DNA of 64,000 nt from Micavibrio_B sp964399985 (GTDB lineage: Bacteria > Pseudomonadota > Alphaproteobacteria > Micavibrionales > Micavibrionaceae), in assembly GCA_964399985.1 (NCBI GenBank), contig CAYNRY010000002.1, positions 62,001 to 126,000 on the forward strand, in the 5' to 3' direction. The notes below the pieces were generated by a model, which saw only the letters and a program-made list of their open reading frames with translations, had not been told where the DNA came from and did not search any database. Below, piece after piece: positions 27,858 through 36,308 of this stretch. Every line of letters starts with the position of its first letter. The first letter of the stretch is position 1. A program made the position numbers and the translations under genes.

Positions 27858-28717
27858 CGGGCGAAAAAGATATGATTTTTATCGTCACCGGCTTATCCGG
27901 CGCAGGCCTGTCTTCGGCGCTTAAAATTCTGGAAGATTCCGGCTGCGATGTTTTCGACAATTTTCCGCTCCAACTTTTGAAACCGCTTCTTGATCAGCAG
28001 AAACCGCATCACCGGCCCATCGCGCTTGGCATCGACACCCGCACGCGCGATTTCGACCCGCAGGCTATTTTAGATGCCATTCGCGGCCTGAAAGAGAACA
28101 ACGAATGGATGGTGCACACTCTTTTCTTGAGCGCCGATGACAATACCCTGCTGCGCCGCTTTACCGATACGCGCCGCACACACCCGCTGGCGAGAGACCG
28201 CGCCATCGCCGACGGTATCGCCACCGAGAAATCCCTGCTCTATCCGCTTAAGCATAATGCGGATTCAATCATCGACACGACGGAATTTTCGATTCATGAT
28301 TTACGCCGCGCCATCGAAAGCCGCATATCTTCGGTCCGCGCCAATCGTTTGAATATCGCCGTCATGTCGTTCGCCTATAAACACGGCCTGCCGCGCGAAG
28401 CCGATTTCGTTTTCGATATGCGCTTCCTGCGCAATCCGAATTGGGTGGCCGAATTAAAAGACCTGACAGGCTGTGATGTTCGCGTTCAAAACTATGTGGC
28501 GGAAGACGCGGCGTTTGCAAAATTCGAAGACGCCTTGCACCAGATTATCGGAAACGCCATTCCCGGCTATGTCGATGGCGGCAAGACCTATCTGACGATC
28601 GCCTTCGGTTGCACGGGCGGTCGCCACCGTTCGGTTACCATGGCGGAAAAGACAAAAGCCTGGCTCGAGGAGCAAGGCTTTCCGGTATCGGTTCATCATC
28701 GGGAGCTTAAAGGCTAG
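27854..28717 (+). CDS. rapZ: RapZ/YvcJ-family RNase adaptor, P-loop variant
   Basis: 287 residues. RapZ family P-loop protein: N-terminal segment VTGLSGAGLSSALKILED at 11-28 and DNFPL near 35-39, and a C-terminal domain with IAFGCTGGRHRSVTMAE. In E. coli RapZ directs RNase E to the GlmZ small RNA and so controls GlmS. The Walker A Lys is replaced by Leu19 (many alphaproteobacterial homologs carry Arg here), so ATP hydrolysis may be altered. Ends overlap a convergent small gene. hprK and ptsN, usual neighbours in alphaproteobacteria, are absent here. Confidence 0.92.
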   Translation: MTGEKDMIFIVTGLSGAGLSSALKILEDSGCDVFDNFPLQLLKPLLDQQKPHHRPIALGIDTRTRDFDPQAILDAIRGLKENNEWMVHTLFLSADDNTLLRRFTDTRRTHPLARDRAIADGIATEKSLLYPLKHNADSIIDTTEFSIHDLRRAIESRISSVRANRLNIAVMSFAYKHGLPREADFVFDMRFLRNPNWVAELKDLTGCDVRVQNYVAEDAAFAKFEDALHQIIGNAIPGYVDGGKTYLTIAFGCTGGRHRSVTMAEKTKAWLEEQGFPVSVHHRELKG

Positions 28718-28857
28718 ACTTCGAACTTTGGCGTGTTGTCAGGCGCGACGCATGATCCTGCCGTTTCGGTTTTATGATGGACGGCTGCACCGAAATCGCG
28801 CGATAGCGGCACATATCCATCGACGGATCTCAAAAATGTTTCCAGAGCATTAGGCAT
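28714..28857 (-). CDS. 47-residue small protein, unknown
   Basis: A short ORF with a strong Shine-Dalgarno (GGGAGAG then 4 nt, ATG at 28857). It overlaps the end of the upstream 120-aa gene by 8 bp and the end of rapZ by 4 bp. The product has no recognised domain and no membrane helix; it contains one Cys. Coupled placement and ribosome site support translation; function is unknown. Confidence 0.55.
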   Translation of the reverse strand: MPNALETFLRSVDGYVPLSRDFGAAVHHKTETAGSCVAPDNTPKFEV

Positions 28858-29212
28858 CGAACTCTCCCTCTATAGTCAAAATGGCATTTTCGCGGGAAAC
28901 GCCTTCACCGCTTTGCGAATAAAAAACGATTTCCGTCGGCGCAAATTCATCCATTCTCGGCTTGCGGTGGAAATAGGTTCTCGATTTGGTTTCATTGCCC
29001 AGAGGCAGTAACTCCGTGCCGCCATTCATGGCCGTCACCAGATTGATCACTTTTCTCTCGGTTAAGGATAAATCCTCATTCCGGTCCAAAAGCGTGTAGT
29101 CGCCGACCGGCTGTAATTCCCCGTTTTCCTCCTTTTTGCAAATCAGGAAAGACCCTGACAAAACAGGATTGGGGCGGTAGGTAAAAGAGGCTTTTATATC
29201 AGTCGTTTGCAT
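28850..29212 (-). CDS. Unknown 120-residue cytoplasmic protein
   Basis: 120 residues, acidic, no signal peptide or membrane segment, not a family I recognise. Sequence is beta-rich in appearance with an 'ERKVINLVTAMNGG' helix in the middle. It is first of a two-gene leftward unit with the 47-residue gene, divergent from ahcY with a 107-bp gap. Its ATG is at 29212. Confidence 0.7.
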   Translation of the reverse strand: MQTTDIKASFTYRPNPVLSGSFLICKKEENGELQPVGDYTLLDRNEDLSLTERKVINLVTAMNGGTELLPLGNETKSRTYFHRKPRMDEFAPTEIVFYSQSGEGVSRENAILTIEGEFDA

Positions 29213-29319
29213 TATGATCCCTGTGCCGGCAGCATTGTAATTACTTGCATTTTGCGGCTTATACCCCTAAATCTAGCAACGAAACATTAAAGCCCCCTTA
29301 AAACAGGATTATAAAAATC

Positions 29320-30639
29320 ATGAGCACTGCCGCCGCGGCCAAGACCGTATCCAACGATTATAAAGTAGCCGATATTTCCCTCGCCGAATGGGGCCGCAAG
29401 GAAATCGATATTGCCGAAAGCGAAATGCCGGGCCTGATGGCTTTGCGTTCTGAATACGGTAAGTCCCAGCCTTTGAAAGGCGCGCGCATCGTCGGCTGTC
29501 TGCACATGACAATCCAGACCGCTGTGTTGATCGAAACACTGGAAGCGCTTGGCGCAACCGTTCGCTGGTCGTCCTGTAACATTTTCTCGACGCAAGACCA
29601 TGCCGCCGCCGCGATCGCCGCAAAAGGCACTTGCGCGGTTTTCGCCTGGAAAGGCCAGACGGAAGAAGAAGCGGAATGGTGCATTCACCAAACCATTAAA
29701 GGCCCGGATGGCTGGACGCCGAACATGATCCTTGATGACGGCGGCGACCTGACCGCTATCATGCACCGCGACTATCCGGAAATCATGAAAGACGTAAAAG
29801 GCATTTCCGAAGAAACCACGACAGGCGTTCTTCGTCTTTATGAAATGGCGAAAGCGGGTAAGCTGATGGTTCCGGCGATCAACGTCAACGACTCCGTGAC
29901 AAAATCCAAATTCGACAATAAATACGGTTGCCGCGAATCTCTGGTTGACGGTATCCGCCGCGCAACGGACGTGATGCTCGCCGGTAAAGTCGCGCTTGTT
30001 GCCGGTTTCGGTGATGTCGGAAAAGGCTCTGCTGAATCGCTTGCTTCCCAAGGCGTTCGCGTTCTGGTTACCGAAGTCGACCCGATCTGTGCGCTGCAAG
30101 CCTGTATGGAAGGCTATGAAGTCGTCACCATGGAAGACGCGCTGCCACGCGCCGATATCTATGTCACGACGACAGGCAATGTCGATATCATCACGGTCGA
30201 GCATATGCGCGGCATGAAAGATCGCGCCATCGTTTGCAATATCGGTCACTTCGATAACGAAATTCAGGTCGAAGGCCTGCGCAATATGAAGTGGAACAAC
30301 ATCAAGCCACAAGTAGACGAGATCGAATTCCCGAGCGGCAAGCGCATCATCCTTCTTGCCGAAGGCCGCCTCGTCAATCTAGGCTGCGCGACAGGTCACC
30401 CGTCTTTTGTGATGTCCTCAAGCTTCACCAACCAGACGCTGGCCCAGATCGAGCTTTGGAACAACGCCGATAAATACGAAAAGCAAGTCTATGTCCTGCC
30501 AAAACACCTCGACGAAAAAGTCGCGATGCTGCATTTGGAAAAACTAGGCGCAAAACTGACCAAATTGACAAAACAACAAGCCGACTATATCGGCGTACCT
30601 GTCGAAGGACCTTTCAAGTCCGACCAGTACCGCTACTAG
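29320..30639 (+). CDS. ahcY: Adenosylhomocysteinase
   Basis: 439 residues, closely matching the bacterial enzyme. It hydrolyses S-adenosylhomocysteine to adenosine and homocysteine, restoring the methyl cycle. Family signatures are clear: HMTIQTAVLIETLEALGA, STQDHAAAA, the NAD-binding GFGDVGKGSA (about 230-239), and the C-terminal KLTKLTKQQADYIGVPVEGPFKSD-like end. SD CAGGAT precedes the ATG. A strong terminator follows, so it is monocistronic. No SAH riboswitch could be recognised upstream. Confidence 0.98.
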   Translation: MSTAAAAKTVSNDYKVADISLAEWGRKEIDIAESEMPGLMALRSEYGKSQPLKGARIVGCLHMTIQTAVLIETLEALGATVRWSSCNIFSTQDHAAAAIAAKGTCAVFAWKGQTEEEAEWCIHQTIKGPDGWTPNMILDDGGDLTAIMHRDYPEIMKDVKGISEETTTGVLRLYEMAKAGKLMVPAINVNDSVTKSKFDNKYGCRESLVDGIRRATDVMLAGKVALVAGFGDVGKGSAESLASQGVRVLVTEVDPICALQACMEGYEVVTMEDALPRADIYVTTTGNVDIITVEHMRGMKDRAIVCNIGHFDNEIQVEGLRNMKWNNIKPQVDEIEFPSGKRIILLAEGRLVNLGCATGHPSFVMSSSFTNQTLAQIELWNNADKYEKQVYVLPKHLDEKVAMLHLEKLGAKLTKLTKQQADYIGVPVEGPFKSDQYRY

Positions 30640-30660
30640 TCTTAAATCCATTCACGAAAA

Positions 30661-30696
30661 ACCCGCCCAAGTCTTAGATGACCGGGCGGGTTTTTT
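30661..30696 (+). terminator. Intrinsic terminator of ahcY
   Basis: ACCCGCCC (30661-30668) and GGGCGGGT (30684-30691) form an 8-bp perfect GC-rich stem with a 15-nt loop, preceded by an A tract and followed by six T. It begins 21 bp after the ahcY stop. Confidence 0.9.
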
Positions 30697-30707
30697 ACTA
30701 TCTTTTC

Positions 30708-30783
30708 TGTCATCCCGAGCGTAGCCGAGGGATCTTATCTTGCGTGACGTAGTTGAGAAGTCTCGACTACGCTCGACATGACA
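30708..30783. repeat. Palindromic dispersed repeat (TGTCATCCCGAG type)
   Basis: An imperfect palindrome: TGTCATCCCGAGCGTAG at the left and CTACGCTCGACATGACA at the right. Terminal 6 bp are perfect inverted repeats. Related to REP/ERIC-like intergenic repeats that occur throughout many bacterial genomes; a second family member with the same TGTCAT...ATGACA ends is at 44779-44846. Confidence 0.75.
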
Positions 30784-30909
30784 GAAAGTTTAAAACGCGA
30801 AGAAGCGAAGCTCCGAAGAAAAAACTTCGCTTACTACGCGCTAAATTCTTTCTAAAATCCTTGACAATAAAGGAATATTATCCTATACTGAAAAGTAAAA
30901 AGGATAAAA

Positions 30910-31593
30910 ATGCCCGCCTTGTCCAAACTCTTCGATCTTCCCCATACCCCCGAAATCATGGTCCTTTTGCGGCAAGCTAATGACAATCTGAAGCTTATTC
31001 AGAAAAAGACAGCGCAAAACCTTAAAGAGCAAAACAGGCTTGCCTCAATCGAACACGCCATGGAGGAGCTAAAAAAATCCCGTTTTTTGCCGTACGGCAC
31101 AGAAGAGGAGCGCATCCTCTATCTTTATGACAGGCTTGCGCCTCTTCATTCCCTGTTCCTCGACCTAACGTCTTTGGGCAGCAGCAACAGAAGCTTAAAT
31201 CTTGCCTTGCGGGCCGCCAGTCTTACCCGCCGCTATGCCATAAAAATTAACGATATCAAACGGCGTCGCGCCAGACGCGTCATTCAAACTATTAACTCTT
31301 ACGTTCAAACTAGTAAGGAGACACGCTATGCGGCAATGGACCGAAGAACAAAAACGCCGGCAATCCGAGAAAATCAGGCAACTCAAGCCATGGCTCAAAT
31401 CTACTGGCCCCAAAACCGAGGAAGGCAAGAAGAAAGTCTCGAAGAACAATCTCAAACATGGCCTCCGCACCGAAGCTGCTATGGAACTGCGCCAATTGCT
31501 GCGAGAACAGGCCGAGATATTGAAACATCTCTAAAGCCAAACCTTCGTCATTCCGGCGCCCGCCTTCGCGCTTGCGCGCTATGGCGCGTTTAA
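30910..31593 (+). CDS. Unknown protein, probably with a frame-shifted or extended C-terminus
   Basis: ORF of 227 residues starting after AAAAAGGATAAAA. The first 130 or so residues look like a real helical, basic protein; they have no family I recognise. After about 31320 the frame runs out of phase over the separate 68-aa gene, and the last residues (RHSGARLRACALWRV) are encoded by a dispersed repeat. An alternative frame offers a TAG-TAA just before the 68-aa gene's Shine-Dalgarno, so the natural stop may have been lost by frameshift. Treat the C-terminus with suspicion. Confidence 0.5.
   Translation: MPALSKLFDLPHTPEIMVLLRQANDNLKLIQKKTAQNLKEQNRLASIEHAMEELKKSRFLPYGTEEERILYLYDRLAPLHSLFLDLTSLGSSNRSLNLALRAASLTRRYAIKINDIKRRRARRVIQTINSYVQTSKETRYAAMDRRTKTPAIRENQATQAMAQIYWPQNRGRQEESLEEQSQTWPPHRSCYGTAPIAARTGRDIETSLKPNLRHSGARLRACALWRV
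31328..31534 (+). CDS. Small basic protein with KSTGPKTxxGK...KHGLRT motif
   Basis: 68 residues. It has TAAGGAG at good distance before its ATG. The sequence PWLKSTGPKTEEGKKKVSKN with KHGLRT resembles a family of short uncharacterised proteins seen in alphaproteobacteria and some mobile regions; basic and helical, it may bind nucleic acid, which is inference. It overlaps the 3' part of the upstream ORF in another frame. Lies in a repeat-rich interval. Confidence 0.7.
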   Translation: MRQWTEEQKRRQSEKIRQLKPWLKSTGPKTEEGKKKVSKNNLKHGLRTEAAMELRQLLREQAEILKHL

Positions 31594-31604
31594 AAAGCCG
31601 GAAT
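31550..31604. repeat. Palindromic repeat (ATTCCGGC...GCCGGAAT)
   Basis: ATTCCGGC at 31550-31557 and GCCGGAAT at 31597-31604 bound a GC-rich inner part with further self-complementary GCGC runs. Same general family of TCATTCC-type repeats as others in this window. It truncates the coding potential of the upstream ORF. Confidence 0.65.
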
Positions 31605-31654
31605 CCATTGAAGGTAGCAAATAAGAGAATAAACCTTTTATCCTCGGGAGAGCG

Positions 31655-31746
31655 CGCGAAGAAGAACTTCGGTCCTTCGGATCTTCGCGTTAAATCTCTG
31701 TCCTTATGGCCAAATTCTGGATTGCTTCGCTTTGCTCGCAATGACA
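31655..31746. repeat. Further repeat fragments upstream of purU
   Basis: CGCGAAGA (31655-31662) is inverted at 31682-31689 (TCTTCGCG). Just after it, TGGATTGCTTCGC...GCAATGACA (31718-31746) resembles one half of the common GTCATTGCGAGC...GCAATCCA repeat. No gene is seen in 31594-31756. Confidence 0.55.
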
Positions 31747-31756
31747 GGATGCAGGC

Positions 31757-32584
31757 ATGAAACATATCCTCCGCCTTCAATGTCATGACCGCAAAGGCAT
31801 CGTCGCCGCAGTGGCGGGCTGCCTCGCCGATAACGATTGCAATATCGAGGAAGCTTCGCAATTCAACGACCAGTTTTCCGGCCAATTCTTCATGCGGGTT
31901 TTGTTTTCTACGCCCGATATCAAGAAACTGGAGCAATCTTTTCCCGCGCTGGCACGCGAATTCTCAATGGATTACGGACTTTCGGCGGAAAAAGAAAAAA
32001 TCAAAACCCTGCTTTTGATCTCGCAGGCCGATCATTGCCTGAACGATATTTTGTATCGCTGGCGTACCGGTCATCTGGATATCGACATTAGGGGCGTTTT
32101 TTCCAACCATGAGAAAAACCGCAAGCTGGCTGAAGATCAGAATTTGCGCTTTGACTATTCCAGCCATGAGGACAAGGAAGCGCATGAAAAACGCCTTGTT
32201 GCGCTGATCGAGGAAACCGATGCTGAGCTGATCGTTCTTGCCCGCTATATGCAGGTGCTTTCCGATAAGCTCAGCCAGAAATACGCAGGCCGCATCATTA
32301 ATATTCACCATTCTTTCCTCCCCGGCTTCAAAGGCGCGAAGCCTTACCATCAGGCCTGGGAGCGCGGCGTAAAAATCACGGGAGCCACAGCGCATTTCGT
32401 CACCGCCGATCTCGATGAAGGCCCGATTATCGAACAGGAAACCGTGCGCATTTCCCATGCCGACACGCCGGAAAAAATGCAAGTGATCGGCAAGGACACG
32501 GAATCGCGCGTTTTGGCGCGCGCCATACAGCTTTATACGGAACGGCGCATTTTCCTGCATGACAATCGCACGGTTATTCTGTAA
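31757..32584 (+). CDS. purU: Formyltetrahydrofolate deformylase
   Basis: 275 residues. PurU releases formate from 10-formyl-THF, balancing one-carbon pools. An N-terminal ACT domain (about 3-80: LRLQCHDRKGIVAAVAGCLA) is followed by a formyltransferase-like domain with IINIHHSFLPGFKGAKPYHQA and GATAHFVTADLDEGPII; the catalytic Asp is in the last segment. Length normal. Monocistronic or with divL, which starts 9 bp downstream. Confidence 0.96.
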   Translation: MKHILRLQCHDRKGIVAAVAGCLADNDCNIEEASQFNDQFSGQFFMRVLFSTPDIKKLEQSFPALAREFSMDYGLSAEKEKIKTLLLISQADHCLNDILYRWRTGHLDIDIRGVFSNHEKNRKLAEDQNLRFDYSSHEDKEAHEKRLVALIEETDAELIVLARYMQVLSDKLSQKYAGRIINIHHSFLPGFKGAKPYHQAWERGVKITGATAHFVTADLDEGPIIEQETVRISHADTPEKMQVIGKDTESRVLARAIQLYTERRIFLHDNRTVIL

Positions 32585-32592
32585 TTTTACCC

Positions 32593-34896
32593 ATGGCCAA
32601 CCCGCTCAAATCATTCCTTGGCATTACCGATCTTGAAGCCGAAAAATCCCGCCTCGAAGCGTTCCTGACCGCCTTCCCGGGGGAATATTGCGGCTTTTCA
32701 CAAAACAATGTCGTCGCATTCAGCTCCCATTTTCCCGATACGCTCAATCTGAGAACCGTCACCGATTTCAGCGATATCCAGCAGGCGCTGCGCCCCGGCG
32801 ATGACGCCGCCTTGGAAAGCTGTTTCCGCCGCATGCAGGAGACAGGCACGCGATTTTCCCTCAAAGTCCGTTCACTCGATAACAGCAAATTACTGCGCTT
32901 CTCCGGCTCCAAGGGCAAAGACCTCAAAGGTATACAAAGTTACGATATCCTCTGGATCGAGGACGTCACCGAGATCGAAAAAGAGATAGAAACCCTTCGC
33001 GATTCACGCGACGACAACGAGCAGGCCTTGCGCCGCATTCAGGCCGCGCTCGATTCTTTCCAGCATCCCGTTTGGATACGCGATAAGCGCAACCAGATTA
33101 TCTGGAGCAATCGTTATTACTCCGAGCTTCTTGTCTCCACGCCGGAGAAAGTGATCGCCGAGCAGCATGACCTGAATTTCACCAAAAAACCCAATAGCCG
33201 CTCTTTGGGCGAAATGTCCTCTGCCGCGCTTGTCACCAATACCGAGCAAAAAGACAAGCGCCATATGATTGTAAAGGGTGACCGGCGGCTCTATGACATT
33301 ACGATTACGCCAATTCCTCATCTTGATTACAGTGTCGGCCATGCGCTGGATGTAACGAAAGAGGAAGAGACGCAAAAAGACGTCGAACGCAATGCCGCGA
33401 CGACAAAAGAACTATTCGAACATCTCTCCTCGCCGCTCGCCGTTTATAACAAGGATTACCGCCTTGAATATTACAATACGGCCTATTCACAGTTCTGGCA
33501 TCTGGATGAACAATGGCTGAATACTCAGCCGCGCATGAGCGAGGTTATTGATCGGTTGCGGGAAACGAGAATGGTACCTGAACAGGCCGACTTCCGTATT
33601 TATAAGCAATCTCTCGTCGATACTTATTCAAAAATGATTTCACCGTCGGAAGAAATGCATTATTTGCCGAATGGCATGACGCTGCGCATGATGGTTTTCC
33701 CGCGTCCTGCGGGCGGCGTTATGATTATGTGGGAAGATGTCACGAGCCATCTCGAGCTTGAATCGTCCTATAACACGCTTGTCGCTGTTCAAAAAGAAAC
33801 GCTCGACAATCTGGCTGAAGGCGTCGCCGCCTTCGGCGGTGACGGGCGCTTGAAACTCTGGAACCCATCTTTCCCGCGCCTGTGGAAACTCAATCCCGAA
33901 GACATGGACGGCACGCCTCATATCACGCGCATCGTTGAAAAGCTGAAACCTTTATTCGCCGATAGTGATTGGGAAAACGCGAAATCCAATTTATTGGCGC
34001 AAGGTCTGGATCGCAATATGCGTGACGGCGTTATGCGCCGCAATGACGGAACCGTTATCGAATTCGCCGCCGTGCCGCTACCCGATGGCGGTATGCTGGT
34101 GACGCATACTGACATTACAGACTCCATTCGCGTTGAGACAGCGCTCCGTGAAAAAACCGCAGCCTTGGAAGCGGCGGAAAAACTCAAACTCGAATTTATC
34201 GCCAACGTATCCTATCAGCTCCGGACACCGCTTAACGCGATTATTGGCTTCACGGAAATTCTCGATAAGGAATATTTCGGCACGCTCAACGAACGCCAGA
34301 AAGGTTATACGCGCGGCCTTTCCGAAGCGGGCGAACGCTTGATGAGCCTCATTAACGATATTCTCGATCTGGCTTCCATCGAGGCCGGTTACATGGCGCT
34401 TGAAACGGCGGAGATGAATATCCACGACATGCTCAAAGGTCTCTATGACCTGACCGTCGAATGGGCGCGCTCCCAGCGCATCGAAGTGTCGCTCTCTTGC
34501 GAAAAGGATATCGGCACGGTGATAGCCGATGAAAGACGCATGAAGCAGATCATGTTGAACCTCATCCGCAACTCGATCGAGTTTACGCAGGCCGGTGGCC
34601 GCATTACGTTGATCGGTGAGCGGCGCGGAGATTATGTCGCGCTGAGCGTTGCCGATACCGGCCCCGGTATTTCGCCGGAAGATCAGGAGAAGATTTTCAA
34701 ACCGTTCGAGAAAACCGATGCACCGCGCGACGATGGCGATGGCAATATACGCGGCGGCGCAGGCCTCGGCCTGACACTCGTTAAGGACATCGTGGAGCTG
34801 CATAACGGCAAAGTGGAATTGACGAGTGAGATCGGTGTCGGCACCACGACGACACTGCTGCTACCGTGCAATTCTCATTCCGCGCAAAGCGCGTAG
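32593..34896 (+). CDS. divL: DivL-like PAS-domain pseudo-histidine kinase
   Basis: 767 residues. Several PAS-like domains (about 5-130, 145-255, 275-385, 400-510) precede a kinase core: coiled linker (512-536), H-box ANVSYQLRTPLNAII with Tyr541 in place of the usual His, then HATPase motifs NLIRNSIEF, DTGPGISPEDQEKIF and GGAGLGLTL. A Tyr at this position is the hallmark of Caulobacter DivL, which regulates CckA and cell polarity. The remaining CckA/CtrA genes are not in the window. Five to nine PAS segments are inferred; boundaries are approximate. Confidence 0.88.
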   Translation: MANPLKSFLGITDLEAEKSRLEAFLTAFPGEYCGFSQNNVVAFSSHFPDTLNLRTVTDFSDIQQALRPGDDAALESCFRRMQETGTRFSLKVRSLDNSKLLRFSGSKGKDLKGIQSYDILWIEDVTEIEKEIETLRDSRDDNEQALRRIQAALDSFQHPVWIRDKRNQIIWSNRYYSELLVSTPEKVIAEQHDLNFTKKPNSRSLGEMSSAALVTNTEQKDKRHMIVKGDRRLYDITITPIPHLDYSVGHALDVTKEEETQKDVERNAATTKELFEHLSSPLAVYNKDYRLEYYNTAYSQFWHLDEQWLNTQPRMSEVIDRLRETRMVPEQADFRIYKQSLVDTYSKMISPSEEMHYLPNGMTLRMMVFPRPAGGVMIMWEDVTSHLELESSYNTLVAVQKETLDNLAEGVAAFGGDGRLKLWNPSFPRLWKLNPEDMDGTPHITRIVEKLKPLFADSDWENAKSNLLAQGLDRNMRDGVMRRNDGTVIEFAAVPLPDGGMLVTHTDITDSIRVETALREKTAALEAAEKLKLEFIANVSYQLRTPLNAIIGFTEILDKEYFGTLNERQKGYTRGLSEAGERLMSLINDILDLASIEAGYMALETAEMNIHDMLKGLYDLTVEWARSQRIEVSLSCEKDIGTVIADERRMKQIMLNLIRNSIEFTQAGGRITLIGERRGDYVALSVADTGPGISPEDQEKIFKPFEKTDAPRDDGDGNIRGGAGLGLTLVKDIVELHNGKVELTSEIGVGTTTTLLLPCNSHSAQSA

Positions 34897-35270
34897 ACTT
34901 CGCGGCCTTCGCCGCTTTTCGAGGCACGCTCACGGATGGTGATCTCGCCTTGCAACTTGGTCTTGCAATCAAAGAGCGGCACGAAAGATTTGACGGTCAG
35001 GTAGACCTTGTAGTCAGGCAGAAACGGACCCTTGGCGCAGACCTCGCGCTCCTTCCCCGCGTCCAGCTTGAGGATGTCTTCGTAATAGCTGCGTTTGCCG
35101 TCCGGCTTTGTATAGAAATCGGTGCGAATGGCGACAGATGCGCTCGTCGTCATGGCGTTCTTGATCAGCGCGCATTGCGGCTCGGGACTATACAGCTCCT
35201 CGGCTTGCGCAGGGAATGACAGCGTCAAAAGGAGAAGAGCCAGACAATATCTCATCCTGTATTCTATCAT
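34875..35270 (-). CDS. Small exported protein, unknown function
   Basis: About 131 residues from the ATG at 35270 (AGAG upstream); GTG at 35276 or ATG at 35255 are alternatives. Signal peptide MRYCLALLLLTLSFPAQA, then a short mature domain with four or so Cys (CALIKN, VCAKG, FDCKTK, ALCAE) likely forming disulfides. No family recognised. Overlaps the convergent divL end by 22 bp and lies directly downstream of the reductase gene, with which it may be co-expressed. Confidence 0.75.
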   Translation of the reverse strand: MIEYRMRYCLALLLLTLSFPAQAEELYSPEPQCALIKNAMTTSASVAIRTDFYTKPDGKRSYYEDILKLDAGKEREVCAKGPFLPDYKVYLTVKSFVPLFDCKTKLQGEITIRERASKSGEGREVYALCAE

Positions 35271-35272
35271 GA

Positions 35273-36289
35273 TCACTCTTTACCCGGAACGCCTTTTGTC
35301 GTCGAGTATTCAAAGTGCAGCTCTTCACCTGGATGGATCTGGCGTCGTATCGCATGCGCCGCATGCGCGGCTTCGGCAAAACCAGTCAGGATCAGCTTGA
35401 TCTTATGCTGATACGTCGCCATGTCCCCGACCGCATAGATACCGTCGATATTGGTGGCTGACGTCGATTGATCGACCTGTATATGGTTCTTGTCCAGCGA
35501 CAATCCCCATTCCGCCATCTTGCCCAAAGATGTCGAAAGGCCGAAGAACGGCAACAAGACATCGGCTTCTATCGTCTTGCTGTTATGGTCGAGATCGCTG
35601 ATCACGATATGCGATAGCTTGCCGTTATCACCTTGCAAAGCTTCGAGCTGGTACGGCACCAGCAACTCGATCTTGCCTTCACCTGCCAGCTTGTGAAGCT
35701 TGTCGACACTGGCCGGTGCGCCGCGGAACTTGTCGCGGCGGTGAACCACGGATACCGACTTCGCCACTTCGCTTAAGGAGATCGCCCAGTCGATTGCCGA
35801 ATCGCCGCCGCCGGCAATGACGATTCGTTGGTCCCGAAACTTCTCACGCGACCGCACCGCATAGAAAACGGATGTCCCTTCATATTGATCGAGACCTTCT
35901 AGCGGCGGCTTTTGCGGTCCGAAAGACCCCGTGCCGCCCGCGATCACAATCGCCTTGGCCTTGATATCGATGCCTTTACTGGTAGTAATATGGAAGTCGT
36001 TAGCGGCCCCTGATATTTCCAGAACCTGCTGCGACAAATGGAACTCCGGCTCGAACGGCAGCGCCTGCGTTTCCAGATGCGCGATCAGATCCGCCGCCTT
36101 GATCTCCGGCCAGGCCGGAATGTCATAGATCGGCTTTTCCGGATAGAGGGCGATACACTGCCCGCCGATATGATCGAGGCTGTCGATGACATGGCATTTC
36201 AGCCCCAGCATGCCGCACTCGAAAATGGTGAAAAGGCCCGATGGTCCGGCCCCGATAATTACAACATCTGTTTCATAGTTCCTCGTCAT
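35273..36289 (-). CDS. Ferredoxin--NADP+ reductase, thioredoxin-reductase-like type
   Basis: 338 residues. FAD motif GAGPSGLF at about 13-20, the IGGQC(I)ALYPEKPIYDIPAWP segment of this subfamily, NADPH motif GGGDSAIDWA and the final NIDGIYAVGD. The redox CxxC of true thioredoxin reductase is absent, as in YumC-type ferredoxin/flavodoxin reductases. It provides reduced ferredoxin or flavodoxin. The 3' end overlaps the small exported protein gene region. Confidence 0.93.
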   Translation of the reverse strand: MTRNYETDVVIIGAGPSGLFTIFECGMLGLKCHVIDSLDHIGGQCIALYPEKPIYDIPAWPEIKAADLIAHLETQALPFEPEFHLSQQVLEISGAANDFHITTSKGIDIKAKAIVIAGGTGSFGPQKPPLEGLDQYEGTSVFYAVRSREKFRDQRIVIAGGGDSAIDWAISLSEVAKSVSVVHRRDKFRGAPASVDKLHKLAGEGKIELLVPYQLEALQGDNGKLSHIVISDLDHNSKTIEADVLLPFFGLSTSLGKMAEWGLSLDKNHIQVDQSTSATNIDGIYAVGDMATYQHKIKLILTGFAEAAHAAHAIRRQIHPGEELHFEYSTTKGVPGKE

Positions 36290-36308
36290 GGCTTATACAT
36301 AGTGCCTT

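Noticed and set aside
29213..29319. Possible SAH riboswitch before ahcY
   Set aside because: The 107-bp region lacks the stem and conserved bases I would expect, so no call is made.
29287..30312. 341-aa ORF opposite ahcY
   Set aside because: It lies wholly antisense to the well-conserved ahcY, has His/Phe/Arg-biased composition typical of shadow frames, and no domain.
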